54,085 nucleotides of DNA from Nonomuraea zeae. GTDB taxonomy: Bacteria; Actinomycetota; Actinomycetes; Streptosporangiales; Streptosporangiaceae. Positions 34,161 to 42,435 of the stretch are shown here, piece after piece. Position 1 is the stretch's first letter, and each line of letters begins with the position of its first letter. The stretch is from NCBI RefSeq assembly GCF_005889725.1, contig NZ_VCKX01000048.1:1-54085 (forward strand). Direction: 5' to 3'. The position numbers and the translations under genes are program-made. The notes beneath the pieces were generated by a model. It did no database searches. It saw nothing but the letters and a program-made list of their open reading frames with translations, and was not told the DNA's origin.

Positions 34161-34820
34161 ATGAGCATTCGGGTGATCGTCGCCGACGACCAGGCGCCCA
34201 CCAGGGAGGGCCTGCGCCTGCTGCTGTCGTCGGAGCCGGGCGTCGAGGTCGTGGCGACGGCCTCGGACGGTTTCGAGGTGGTCGCGCTGGCCCGGCGGCT
34301 GCGGCCCGACGTGGTCCTCACCGACATCCGCATGCCGCGCATGGACGGCCTGGCCGCCATCCGCGAGCTCCTGGCCCTCGACCCGGTGCCCGCCGTCGTG
34401 GCGCTGACCACGTTCGACCTGGACGAGTACCTGTTCGGCGCCCTTCAGGCGGGCGCGGTCGGTTTCCTGCTGAAGGAGAGCGACCCGAGCCTGATCCTCG
34501 ACGCCGTACGAGTCGCCCACGAGGGGCAGGGCCTGGTGGACCCGCAGGTCACCCCGCGCCTCCTGCAGCAGTTCGCGGCCACCTCACCCCGCCCGCGCAC
34601 GGACGAGCTGGCCACGCTGACGCCACGCGAGAGCGACGTGCTGCGCCACCTGGCCGCCGGCAACAGCAACGCCGAGATCGCCGAAGCGCTGGTCGTCGCG
34701 CCGGGCACGGTCAAGGTCCACGTCGAGCGGATCCTGGCCAAGCTCGGGCTGAGCACCCGGCTGCAGGCGGCCCTTTACGCCCACCGCCACGGGCTCGTCA
34801 CATGGGCGGATCTGCCGTGA
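34161..34820 (+). CDS. NarL/FixJ-type response regulator
   Basis: The 219-residue regulator has a receiver domain with acidic pair DD in VIVADDQAP, phosphoacceptor Asp55 in VVLTDIRMPRMDG, and the conserved Lys in GFLLKESDP. A LuxR-type helix-turn-helix follows (LTPRESDVLRHLAAGNSNAEI, then GTVKVHVERILAKLGL). It is the partner of the upstream kinase. The ATG at 34161 has GGGGAGGA upstream at good spacing, and an earlier in-frame ATG at 34146 lacks this. A likely target is the flanking secreted peptidase gene, by neighbourhood only. Confidence 0.93.
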   Translation: MSIRVIVADDQAPTREGLRLLLSSEPGVEVVATASDGFEVVALARRLRPDVVLTDIRMPRMDGLAAIRELLALDPVPAVVALTTFDLDEYLFGALQAGAVGFLLKESDPSLILDAVRVAHEGQGLVDPQVTPRLLQQFAATSPRPRTDELATLTPRESDVLRHLAAGNSNAEIAEALVVAPGTVKVHVERILAKLGLSTRLQAALYAHRHGLVTWADLP

Positions 34821-34854
34821 CCCGCCGGGCATGAGATAATCACTCCATACGAAG

Positions 34855-34896
34855 CCCTCTCGGCTTCGGGCGCGACGCCCGGGCGAGAGGGTTTTT
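34855..34896 (+). terminator. Intrinsic terminator after the response regulator gene
   Basis: CCCTCTCG pairs with CGAGAGGG around an inner GGGCG-cgac-GCCC hairpin, followed by TTTTT. A -10-like GATAAT lies 15 bases upstream, so it may also cut short transcripts started just before it. It stands 62 bases before the next gene. Confidence 0.85.
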
Positions 34897-34957
34897 CATT
34901 GCCGGAAACCGCCGGAGAAGCGTCCCGCGGTCCGCGCGCCCACTCAAGGAGCCACTC

Positions 34958-35821
34958 ATGAAACTCGGTTTGTCCTGCCCTCGATTCATCTGGCCGGGCG
35001 GCGACGCCGCCATCGCCGAGCGTTTCGCGGCCGTCGCCCGCGGCGCCGACGAAGCGGGGCTGCACAGCTTCTGGGTGATGGACCATTTCTTCCAGATCCC
35101 GAATTTCGGCGCCGTGACGGATCCGATGCTGGAGGCGTACGGCGCATTGTCCTATGCCGCCGCCCTCACCAGCCGGGTCACGCTGGGCGCCCTGGTGACC
35201 GGCGCCGTCTACCGGGCGCCCGGCCTGCTGGTCAAGCAGGTCAGCACGCTGGACGCGCTCTCGGGCGGCCGGGCCGTGCTCGGGATCGGCGCCGCCTGGT
35301 ACGAGGAGGAGGCCACCGGGCTCGGCCTGCCCTTCCCGCCGCTGGCCGAGCGGTTCACGCGGCTGGAGGAGACGCTGCAGATCGCCCGGCGGATGTGGGG
35401 CGAGGACGACGGGCCGTACGAGGGCGCGCACTACCAGCTGGGGCGCACGCTCAACGCGCCGCAGGCCCGCCCGCCCATCCTGATCGGCGGCAGCGGGGAG
35501 AAGAAGACCCTGCGCCTGGTCGCCCAGTACGCCGACGCCTGCAACTTCCTGTACGGCGCCGACGTGCGCCACAAGCTGGCCGTGCTGCGCGCCCATTGCG
35601 AACGCCTGGGCCGCCCCTACGAGGACATCGAGAAGACCCTGCACATGCGCATCCCCGACGGCCGGACCGTCGAGGAGAGCGCCGAGCTCTGCGCCGGGCT
35701 GGCCGCCCTGGGCATCGACCACGTCATCGTCGTCGTGCCGGATCCCGGGGACGGGGGCTGGCAGGCGTACCTGGCCGACCTCGCCGCGCGGATCTCCGGC
35801 ATCGCCACTGCCGGACGCTGA
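34958..35821 (+). CDS. LLM class (F420-dependent type) oxidoreductase
   Basis: The 287-residue protein is a luciferase-like TIM-barrel enzyme with KLGLSCPRFIWPGG, the conserved FWVMDHFFQIP, LGALVTGAVYRAPGLLVKQVSTLDALSGG and the glycine loop VLGIGAAWYEEE. This set matches the F420-dependent subfamily named after TIGR03560. The substrate is unknown. An AAGGAG box lies eight bases before the ATG. The gene follows the terminator at 34855 and is not close to the operon of the other luciferase-like enzyme (23579). Confidence 0.9.
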   Translation: MKLGLSCPRFIWPGGDAAIAERFAAVARGADEAGLHSFWVMDHFFQIPNFGAVTDPMLEAYGALSYAAALTSRVTLGALVTGAVYRAPGLLVKQVSTLDALSGGRAVLGIGAAWYEEEATGLGLPFPPLAERFTRLEETLQIARRMWGEDDGPYEGAHYQLGRTLNAPQARPPILIGGSGEKKTLRLVAQYADACNFLYGADVRHKLAVLRAHCERLGRPYEDIEKTLHMRIPDGRTVEESAELCAGLAALGIDHVIVVVPDPGDGGWQAYLADLAARISGIATAGR

Positions 35822-36008
35822 GCATTCCTTGAATTTCATTTCAACAGACGAATCTCCGCCCGCATCGGCGCTGTCGCGGAATATCATCTTCAACGGCAAT
35901 CCAGGGAACGGCCAGAACTGCGGCACAAGAGCGGAGGACGACGCGGCGCGCGCAGTTCGATTTCGACGGCGCGTTAGCCCAAGTGATGCATGATGTGCTG
36001 AAGGGCGC

Positions 36009-36014
36009 TACAGT
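36009..36014 (+). promoter_or_regulatory. -10 element upstream of lsr2
   Basis: TACAGT lies 29 bases before the lsr2 start codon in a 221-base gap that is locally richer in A and T than its surroundings, as is usual for H-NS/Lsr2-type genes that bind their own control region. I see no clear -35. Confidence 0.35.
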
Positions 36015-36042
36015 ACCTGCAACCTTGACCTAATGGAGCATC

Positions 36043-36384
36043 ATGGCGAAGCGCATCGTTGAATCCTTTATCGACGACATCGACGGCAGTGACGCCGAGG
36101 GAACCACGACGTTCGCTCTCGACGACACCAACTACGAGATCGACTTGTCCGGCCGGAACCGGGAGAAGCTCGAGAAGGCCCTGGCGCCTTTCATCACCAA
36201 GGCGCGTGCCGTCCGTGCCGAGCGCGGTCATCGCGGCCGGCGCGGGGCAGCCGCTTCATCGCGTGCCATGAGCCGCGAGAAGTCCACGGAGATCAGGCGG
36301 TGGGCCAAGGCTCAGGGCCTGCCGGTGAGCGAGCGGGGCCGGATCGCCTCCACCGTCGTGGAGCAGTACGAAGCGGCTCACTGA
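36043..36384 (+). CDS. lsr2: Lsr2 family nucleoid-associated silencer
   Basis: The 113-residue protein has the N-terminal Lsr2 dimerisation domain (VESFIDDIDGSDAEGTTTFALDD, then YEIDLSGRNREKLEKAL). The C-terminal DNA-binding domain (IRRWAKAQGLPVSERGRI) carries the RGR-type minor-groove motif. It silences AT-rich, often foreign DNA. The basic linker is of moderate length. GGAG lies seven bases before the ATG. Actinomycetes often have two lsr2 genes, so this may be either the main gene or a paralogue. Confidence 0.96.
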   Translation: MAKRIVESFIDDIDGSDAEGTTTFALDDTNYEIDLSGRNREKLEKALAPFITKARAVRAERGHRGRRGAAASSRAMSREKSTEIRRWAKAQGLPVSERGRIASTVVEQYEAAH

Positions 36385-36399
36385 TTGAGGCGTCCCACC

Positions 36400-36447
36400 C
36401 CGGGCCCCGGCCCCAGCCCGAACTCCGGGCCGGGGACCGGGGCCCGG
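36400..36447. terminator. GC-rich hairpin between convergent genes
   Basis: CCGGGCCCCGG at 36400-36410 pairs with CCGGGGCCCGG at 36437-36447, with further pairing inside. It lies just after lsr2 and before the end of the convergent 260-residue gene, without a T tract. Confidence 0.65.
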
Positions 36448-36493
36448 TCGTGTCACACAGCCCGGTCGCGGGTCAGGCAGGGCCGGTCGCGCG

Positions 36494-37276
36494 TCAGGCG
36501 GGGCGGTAGGAGCAGCGCATGCCGGTCCGTACGGTCGCGCGCAGTTCGCCGCCGATGAGCGGGTCGGCCTCCTCGATGACGTCCAGCGTGCGCCTGATGG
36601 CCTTGCCCACCGCGACCCTCGCCCGTTCGGCGTTGCCGGTGAAGTGGCGGGCCCGCCCGCCGAGGCGGGTGGCCGCGGCGACCTCGTCGAGCAGCCAGTC
36701 ACGCTCGGCGCGCGCCGCGGCCGCTCGTTCCAGGTCGTTCATCGTCTCGAACTCTTCGATCTCGGCCTGCAGCTGCGACAGGCGCTGCTTGTACCGGCGT
36801 TTGGCCAGATCGTCGAGCAGCGGCTGGCCACCGGCCGCCTCCTGGGCCGCCGGCCGGTCGGTGAGCGCGGAGCCCGTGGCCAGTTCGAGCGCCGGAATCT
36901 CCTGGCAGGGGTTGGCCAGCAGGACCGCGAGGTGGTTCATCCCCACGCTGTCGCGGACGTCCGCCGTCCGGCCGGCCAGCTCGATGCGCCAGCGCCGCCC
37001 CCGGCGGCGGCAGGACACGACCGGCGCCTCGTGCACCCGGCCGGCCACCATGTCGCCCGCTCGCGCCGCCGGGTCGACCGGCCGGGCCGGAAGGTCGTCG
37101 CGCTGCGCCAGCAGTGCCCGGATCTCCAGCAGGCGGCTCCCCGCGCCCGGGTCCGCGGCCTGGAACAGGTCCGCCAGGCACCGCAGCAGCTCGGCGATCA
37201 GATCTGTCGTGGCGGTCCCCTCGCCCCGTCCGGCCGGCGCCGCTCCTCCCGTGGCGCGGCTGATACGTGCTTCCAT
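36494..37276 (-). CDS. Stand-alone ATPase/regulator tail-domain protein
   Basis: The 260-residue product contains RDSVGMNHLAVLLANP near residue 108, a helical part (KRRYKQRLSQLQAEIEEFE) and the pattern GGRARHFTGNAERARVAVGKAI with TGMRCSYRP at the end. This set is known to me as the C-terminal region of large actinobacterial ATPase or cyclase-type regulators, where it follows catalytic domains. Here it is a separate gene. It follows the LAL regulator on the same strand with a 94-base gap and may be its partner. GGAGG lies five bases before the ATG. A DNA-binding or dimerisation role is possible but not shown. Confidence 0.6.
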   Translation of the reverse strand: MEARISRATGGAAPAGRGEGTATTDLIAELLRCLADLFQAADPGAGSRLLEIRALLAQRDDLPARPVDPAARAGDMVAGRVHEAPVVSCRRRGRRWRIELAGRTADVRDSVGMNHLAVLLANPCQEIPALELATGSALTDRPAAQEAAGGQPLLDDLAKRRYKQRLSQLQAEIEEFETMNDLERAAAARAERDWLLDEVAAATRLGGRARHFTGNAERARVAVGKAIRRTLDVIEEADPLIGGELRATVRTGMRCSYRPA

Positions 37277-37370
37277 GCCCCCTCCTCGACCATGCTCGGT
37301 TCCCCGACCGTACGGATGGGGGCAAGGGCGGGGGATCGGTCGCCATTGCCTATGTTCGGCGGCGCGATAC

Positions 37371-40085
37371 CTAAATTAGGCCGAGCTCGATCGCCTGGTC
37401 GGCGGCGGCGTTCCGGGTCGGTGCGCCGAGCTTGGCCAGGATGGACGAGACGTGGTGCCCGACGGTTCTCACCGAGATGAACAGCGCGGCGGCGATCTCT
37501 AGGTTGGAGTGCCGTTCGCAGAGCAGGGCGAGCACCTGACGCTCGCGCTCGGTCAGCCCGTACGGGTGCTCCCTCGTCGTGGCCCGCGGCCCGGAAGGCA
37601 GCGATCGGACCCCGAGCTCGCGCAGCCGCTGCCGGACGAGCCGGATCGCGGGCGCCGCCCCGAGGCCGGTGAGCAGGTCAAGGGCCTGGCGCAGCGCCGG
37701 TTCGCGCGGCACGTCGGCCAGGGTCAGGGCGGCGTCGTACGGGCAGCCGAGGTCGATCCAGACCTGCGCGGCCTTCGTCAGATGGCCGTCGAGGTGCAGC
37801 CGGTACGGCTCGGCGACCTCGCCGCGCACCGAGCGGGCCGAGCCGGTGCGCAGCAGCCAGACGGCGGCGGCGCCGCGATCCCAGTGGTCGCATCCGCCGG
37901 ACGCGTCCGCGGCCAGCTCGGCCTGGTCGCGGGCACGGTCCGGGCTCCCCTCCAGCCAGTGTGCCTCGGCGCAGGCCAGCCGGACGGGCACGATCTGCTG
38001 CGGTTCGCCGGTGCGGTCGGCGATCTCGGCCGACTCCTCCAGGAACTCCCAGACGCCGGGCTCGCCGCGTCGGGCCCGGAGCACGCCGAGCTTGCGCAGG
38101 ATGCACAGCCGGTTGCAGGAGGAGGACATGGCGTCGGTGGCGAGGAGCTCCGTGCTGAGCGCCGCCGACTCGGCCCACTGTCCTCGTCTTTCCATGATGG
38201 TGGCGTGCTCGCTGCGCAGGTGCGTCGCGTACGCGGTGAGGTCGTGCTCGTCGCAGTACGGCAGGCCCTGGGTCACGTACCGTTCGGCCTCGGCGAACTC
38301 CCGCTCGCTCACATGCGTACCGCAGAGATTGGCGAACGCCCGGCCCGCCTGGTCCTGATGACGCCCCGCCAGCGCGATCTCCAGCGCCCGGCGCAGCTGC
38401 CCGGCCCAGGCGCCGCCCGTGGCCGCGGCGCAGACCGCCAGGGTGTTGAGCACGTCGCTGAGCACGTCGGTGGCGCCGAGCCGCTCGGCGATCGCCTTCG
38501 CCCGCACCCCCAGGGAGACGGCCGCTTCGTGCTCGCCCAGCAGCATGCGCCGGTTGGCGAAAGTGGCGTAGGCCCAGGCCAGCTCGACGCTCGGCCCGAG
38601 CGGTTCGAGCACCGACAGGGCGGCTTCGGCCGCGGCGACCGCCTGGTCGGCGCGGCACAGGTTCCACAGGACGCGTGACAGCCGGCGCAGCGCGTCGCCT
38701 TCCCGCAGCCGGTTCCCGGTCTTCCGCCACTGCGCCAGCGCCTGCTCGCCGGCCTGCGCCGCGTCGGGCCACCGGTCGAGCAGCGCCCACTCGTCGGCCA
38801 GGCCCTCGTAGAGCGCGGCGAGCGTCGCGGCGTCCGCCTCGCCGGCGAACCGCAGCGCCCGCGCGAACTGCGCCGCGGCCTCGCGGTGCGAGGTCAGCCA
38901 CGCCGCGCGGCGGGCGGCGGCGGGGGCGTGGCGCAGGACCGCGGCGGCGTCCGCGGCCGCTTCGGCGTGGAAGGCCATCCGGGCGTCGTCGTCGCATCCC
39001 ATATCGGCCAGCGCGGCCAGGACCCGGCCGTGGACCGCGCGGACGCGATGCGCCGGAATCGCCCCGGCCACGGCGAGCCTGGCGATCTCATGGCGGAACC
39101 TCAGCCACTGGCCGTCCTCGACCACCAGCCCGCACCCGAGCAGCTCGTCCAGCGCGGACGGCGGGCAGCCGGTCACCGACTCCAGCAGCCGCGGCTCCAC
39201 CCTGGTCCCGGTGAGCGCCGCCACGTCCAGCACCCGCCGGACGTCGCCGCCCAGCCTCGTCGCCCGGGCCAGCACCGCGTCGCGCGCCGACGGCGGCACC
39301 TGCGTCAGCCCCGCCTGCACGACCTCGGTCACATAGAACGGGTTCCCGCAGGTCAGCCGGTGCAGGGCGGCGGCCTCCCAGCCGCTTCCGCGGGCCAGCA
39401 CCGCCACCGACTCCGCCGACAGCGGCGCCAGCTCGATCCGCCTCGTGGACCGCTGCGCGGCCAGATCGCCCAGGGTGACGCGCAGCGGGTCGTCGGCTCC
39501 CCGGCCCTCGTCCCGGTAGGTGGCGATGAGCAGCACCGGAGCGTTCCAGATCCGCCGGCCGAGGAAGCGGAGCAGGTCCAGCGTGGCCTCGTCGGCCCAG
39601 TGGATGTCCTCCACCACGATCACGTTAAGCGTGCCCGGCTCGGTCAGCTCGCGCAGCAGGCCCCGGAACAGCTCGTCGCGGCCGGCTCCGGTGCGGCACA
39701 GCTCCAGCAGCGCGCCGCCGCGCTGGTCGGCCACGTCGAAGAGCGGGCCGAGCGGGCGTGGGGTGAACAGGCCGTCGCACATGCCCCATGACCAGCGGGC
39801 GTCTCGCAGGTCGTCCCGGGCGCGGCCGTCCGGTGGCTCTTGAATGTGGCGACTGTCCGGGAGGTCCTGCTGGCCGTCCTGTGTGGTGCCGCCGTCCTGG
39901 AGGTCCTGCTGGTGGCCCTGTCTGGTGCCGCCGTCCTGGAGGTCCTGCTGGAAGCGGGCGACCAGCGCCGACTTGCCGACGCCTGCCTCTCCCGAGACCA
40001 GGACGAGCCGCCCGGCGCCGTTGCGCGCCTCTGCCGCGTACTCCGCCAGCGCCGCCAGCGACGGCTCCCGCTCCAGCAACCGCAT
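37371..40085 (-). CDS. LAL family (large ATP-binding LuxR) transcriptional regulator
   Basis: The 904-residue protein has Walker A at residues 32-39 (GEAGVGKS), a Walker B-like VIVVEDIHWADEATLDLL and a long TPR-like helical middle. A C-terminal LuxR helix-turn-helix closes it (LTERERQVLALLCERHSNLEIA, then RTVGHHVSSILAKLG). An insert just after Walker A contains repeats of the peptide QQDLQDGGTRQGH. Such regulators respond to ATP and often control secondary metabolism or sugar use. The ATG at 40085 fits the usual LLERE start. A TTG at 40103 is also open. It is divergent from the PhnB-like gene and upstream of the tail-domain gene. Confidence 0.92.
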   Translation of the reverse strand: MRLLEREPSLAALAEYAAEARNGAGRLVLVSGEAGVGKSALVARFQQDLQDGGTRQGHQQDLQDGGTTQDGQQDLPDSRHIQEPPDGRARDDLRDARWSWGMCDGLFTPRPLGPLFDVADQRGGALLELCRTGAGRDELFRGLLRELTEPGTLNVIVVEDIHWADEATLDLLRFLGRRIWNAPVLLIATYRDEGRGADDPLRVTLGDLAAQRSTRRIELAPLSAESVAVLARGSGWEAAALHRLTCGNPFYVTEVVQAGLTQVPPSARDAVLARATRLGGDVRRVLDVAALTGTRVEPRLLESVTGCPPSALDELLGCGLVVEDGQWLRFRHEIARLAVAGAIPAHRVRAVHGRVLAALADMGCDDDARMAFHAEAAADAAAVLRHAPAAARRAAWLTSHREAAAQFARALRFAGEADAATLAALYEGLADEWALLDRWPDAAQAGEQALAQWRKTGNRLREGDALRRLSRVLWNLCRADQAVAAAEAALSVLEPLGPSVELAWAYATFANRRMLLGEHEAAVSLGVRAKAIAERLGATDVLSDVLNTLAVCAAATGGAWAGQLRRALEIALAGRHQDQAGRAFANLCGTHVSEREFAEAERYVTQGLPYCDEHDLTAYATHLRSEHATIMERRGQWAESAALSTELLATDAMSSSCNRLCILRKLGVLRARRGEPGVWEFLEESAEIADRTGEPQQIVPVRLACAEAHWLEGSPDRARDQAELAADASGGCDHWDRGAAAVWLLRTGSARSVRGEVAEPYRLHLDGHLTKAAQVWIDLGCPYDAALTLADVPREPALRQALDLLTGLGAAPAIRLVRQRLRELGVRSLPSGPRATTREHPYGLTERERQVLALLCERHSNLEIAAALFISVRTVGHHVSSILAKLGAPTRNAAADQAIELGLI
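39860..39952. repeat. 39-base in-frame tandem repeat in the LAL gene
   Basis: Two full units (39860-39898, 39899-39937) and a partial third encode a 13-residue repeat on the minus strand, directly after the Walker A helix. The unit length keeps the frame. It is unusual to find a repeat inside the nucleotide-binding domain. Confidence 0.85.
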
Positions 40086-40283
40086 TCCCGCAGTATCCGC
40101 CAAAGCCGCCGGGCATCGGAACCCGCTGGAGGACAGACCTCACGGGTAGCGGCGGCGTGGTGGCGCGTGCCGGGTGTTTGCGCACGTCATCACGCCTGGC
40201 CCGGCTCTCTTGGCGAATTCTGGAAAAATCTTGATTCGTTGTGTCGATGTGGGCCGGGTGCGTTCGACGCGTTGGTGACAACA

Positions 40284-40302
40284 CGGGAAGCCGGGCTTCC
40301 CG
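40284..40302. promoter_or_regulatory. Perfect inverted repeat before the PhnB-like gene
   Basis: CGGGAAGCC-G-GGCTTCCCG has perfect 9-base arms around one base and lies 10 bases before the GGAGG ribosome site. It could be an operator. As RNA a one-base loop is too tight, but a shortened stem could form near the ribosome site. Confidence 0.5.
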
Positions 40303-40322
40303 CTCACCTGACGGAGGTCACG

Positions 40323-40793
40323 ATGCAGAAGATCACCACCTACCTGTGGTTCGACAACCAGGCCGAGGAGGCCGCCGCCTTCTACACCTCGCTGTTCGAG
40401 GACTCGCGGCTCCTTGAGGTCCAGCGGTACGGGGACGCCGGGCCCGGGCCGGCGGGGACGGCCATGATGGTCGCGTTCGAGCTGGCCGGGCAGCGGTTCA
40501 TCGCGCTGAACGGCGGGCCCGAGTTCAAGTTCACCGAGGCGATCTCGCTCTTCGTCGACTGCGGGTCGCAGGAGGAGGTGGACGAGCTGTGGGCGAAGCT
40601 CACCGAGGGCGGCGAGGAGTCGCGGTGCGGCTGGCTCAAGGACAGGTGGGGGCTGTCGTGGCAGATCGTCCCCCGGGTGCTGCCCGAGCTGCTGTCCAGC
40701 CCCGATCCGGAAAAGGCGCAGCGGGTCATGCGGGCCATGCTGGGCATGCGGAAGATCGACATCAAGGCGCTGGAGGACGCCGCCCGCGCCTGA
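40323..40793 (+). CDS. PhnB-like VOC superfamily protein
   Basis: The 156-residue protein matches the PhnB / 3-demethylubiquinone methyltransferase-like VOC fold: ITTYLWFDNQAEEAAAFYTSLF, then FELAGQRFIALNGGPEF, CGWLKDRWGLSWQIVP and a helical end with MLGMRKIDI. Members are small metal-associated or regulatory proteins. Most have no known reaction. GGAGG lies five bases before the ATG, and a perfect palindrome lies just upstream. A strong hairpin follows the gene, so it is probably a single-gene unit. Confidence 0.9.
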   Translation: MQKITTYLWFDNQAEEAAAFYTSLFEDSRLLEVQRYGDAGPGPAGTAMMVAFELAGQRFIALNGGPEFKFTEAISLFVDCGSQEEVDELWAKLTEGGEESRCGWLKDRWGLSWQIVPRVLPELLSSPDPEKAQRVMRAMLGMRKIDIKALEDAARA

Positions 40794-40818
40794 CCGTCCA
40801 CGCCGTCCCCGCGCCGGC

Positions 40819-40859
40819 GGCGGCCCGCCTCCCGAGCTGGTCCCAGGAGGCGGGCCGCC
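40819..40859 (+). terminator. Hairpin after the PhnB-like gene
   Basis: GGCGGCCCGCCTCC and GGAGGCGGGCCGCC form a perfect 14-base stem with a 13-base loop, 26 bases after the stop codon. No T tract follows, as is common in GC-rich actinobacteria. Confidence 0.75.
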
Positions 40860-40998
40860 TTCCGGGTCGGTTCACAGGGAGGCGGGCGCCGTCCTTCCGG
40901 GTCGATCAGCGGTGTCGGACCGGCTTCCGGGTTGATCGCGGGCGTGGTCATCCGGGAAGCTGTTAGCGGATGCCGCCGCCTGCACGGAAGGCGCCACG

Positions 40999-41769
40999 AT
41001 GATCAGGTTCGGGTATGCCGACACGCCGTTCGGCCAGATCCACCACGCCTCCTGCGGCACCGGCGACCCCGTGCTCCTGCTGCACCAGACCCCTCGTTCC
41101 TGGGACGAGTACCGGGAGGTGCTGCCGCTGCTCGGCCGCACCCGCCGCGCGATCGCGATGGACACGCTCGGCTTCGGCAACTCCGCCCCTCCCCCGCGCC
41201 ACACCATCGAGGCGTACGCGGCCGGCGTGCTCGCCCTCATGGACGCGCTCGGCCTGCCCGAGGCGGCCGTGGCGGGGCATCACACCGGCGGCGTGGTGGC
41301 GCTGGAGGTGGCGGCGGGCGCGCCCGAGCGCGTGTCGCGGCTGGTGCTGTCGTCGACGCCGCTGGTGGATCACGAGAGCCGCCTGCGCCGCAAGGGCCGG
41401 ACGCCGATCGACGCGGCGAGTGAGCAGCCCGACGGGGCACATCTGGCCGAGCTGTGGAACGCGCGGGCGCCGTACTATCCGTGGCGGCTGCTCAACCGGT
41501 TCGTCCGCGACGCGCTCACCGTCCTGCCCGAGGTGGAGAAGGGGCACGAGGCCGTCGGCGCGTACCGCATGGAGGAGCGCGCCGGGCTCGTGCGCTGCCC
41601 GGTGCTCCTCGTGGGGGCGGGGCAGGACCCGTTCGCGCTGCCGGAGCTGGCGCGGCTGGCGGCGTACTTTCCCGGCAGCATGCAGGCGGTGATCGAGGAC
41701 GGTGTGATCCCGCTGGAGCATCAGGCGGCAGAGTTCGCCGCGATCGTGGAGGACTTCCTGCGAGCGTGA
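40999..41769 (+). CDS. Alpha/beta-fold hydrolase with histidine at the nucleophile position
   Basis: The 256-residue protein has the core pattern of the family: VLLLHQTPRSWDEY, AMDTLGFGNS, and the elbow AGHHTGGVVAL. The usual Gly-x-Ser-x-Gly there reads Gly-His-His-Thr-Gly, so no serine is at the nucleophile place. The acid position lies in VGAGQDPF and the histidine in PLEHQAAEF. It may use threonine or act without a covalent step. It converges with the ubiD/pca operon end and could act on a pathway intermediate (for example an enol-lactone), but that is only a guess from position. Confidence 0.85.
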   Translation: MIRFGYADTPFGQIHHASCGTGDPVLLLHQTPRSWDEYREVLPLLGRTRRAIAMDTLGFGNSAPPPRHTIEAYAAGVLALMDALGLPEAAVAGHHTGGVVALEVAAGAPERVSRLVLSSTPLVDHESRLRRKGRTPIDAASEQPDGAHLAELWNARAPYYPWRLLNRFVRDALTVLPEVEKGHEAVGAYRMEERAGLVRCPVLLVGAGQDPFALPELARLAAYFPGSMQAVIEDGVIPLEHQAAEFAAIVEDFLRA

Positions 41770-41813
41770 CGGCGCGGGCCAGGCCGACCCGGCTGATGGC
41801 GCGTCCTCCGGGA

Positions 41814-42404
41814 TCAGGGTGCGTCCTCCGGGCCCCGGGCGTCGGGCAGGCCGGTCCAGCGGCGGGCGTCCGGCACCGGCAGCCCGAACTGGTCCAGGAT
41901 CCGGGTCGCGAGGTGGTCCACCAGGTCCTGCAAGGAGGCGGGCCGGGTGTAGAAGGCGGGCACAGGCGGCAGGATGGTGGCGCCCATGCGGGTCAGGGCC
42001 AGCATGTTGTCCAGGTGCACCTCGTTGAGCGGGGTCTCGCGGGGCACGAGCACCAGGCGGCGGCGCTCCTTCAGGCACACGTCCGCCGCGCGGGCGATGA
42101 GCCCGTCGGCGTAGCCGGTGCGGATGCCGGCGAGGGTCTTCATGCTGCAGGGCACGACGACCATGCCGTCAGTGTGGAACGAACCGGAGGAGATGGGCGC
42201 CGCCTGGTCCCCCGGCCCGTGCACGACGTCGGCGAGCTTGGCGAGCTCGCGGACGTCGTACGGCGTCTCCAGCTCGATCGTGGCCCGCGCCCACCGGCTC
42301 AGCACCAGGTGGGTGTGCACGTCGTCGTACTCGCGCAGCAGCTCCAGCAGGCGCACGCCCAGCGGGGCGCCGCTGGCCCCGGTCATCGCGACGATCAACC
42401 GCAC
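41814..42404 (-). CDS. UbiX-type flavin prenyltransferase
   Basis: The 196-residue protein carries the UbiX motifs MTGASGAPLGVRLLE (residues 7-21), VVVPCSMKTLAG, and ADVCLKERRRLVLVPRETPL. It should make prenylated FMN from FMN and dimethylallyl phosphate, the cofactor of UbiD enzymes. The start is GTG. It is the last gene of the operon, 31 bases after the second UbiX-like gene and downstream of the UbiD gene, so it most likely supplies that enzyme. All glycine-rich loop residues typical of active members are present. Confidence 0.92.
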   Translation of the reverse strand: MRLIVAMTGASGAPLGVRLLELLREYDDVHTHLVLSRWARATIELETPYDVRELAKLADVVHGPGDQAAPISSGSFHTDGMVVVPCSMKTLAGIRTGYADGLIARAADVCLKERRRLVLVPRETPLNEVHLDNMLALTRMGATILPPVPAFYTRPASLQDLVDHLATRILDQFGLPVPDARRWTGLPDARGPEDAP

Positions 42405-42435
42405 GGCCGGGCCCCCGATCGTGCGCGGGCGGCGG

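Noticed and set aside
37369..37379. Short palindrome CCTAAATTAGG as an operator
   Set aside because: It overlaps the stop codon of the LAL gene and is too short to be convincing.
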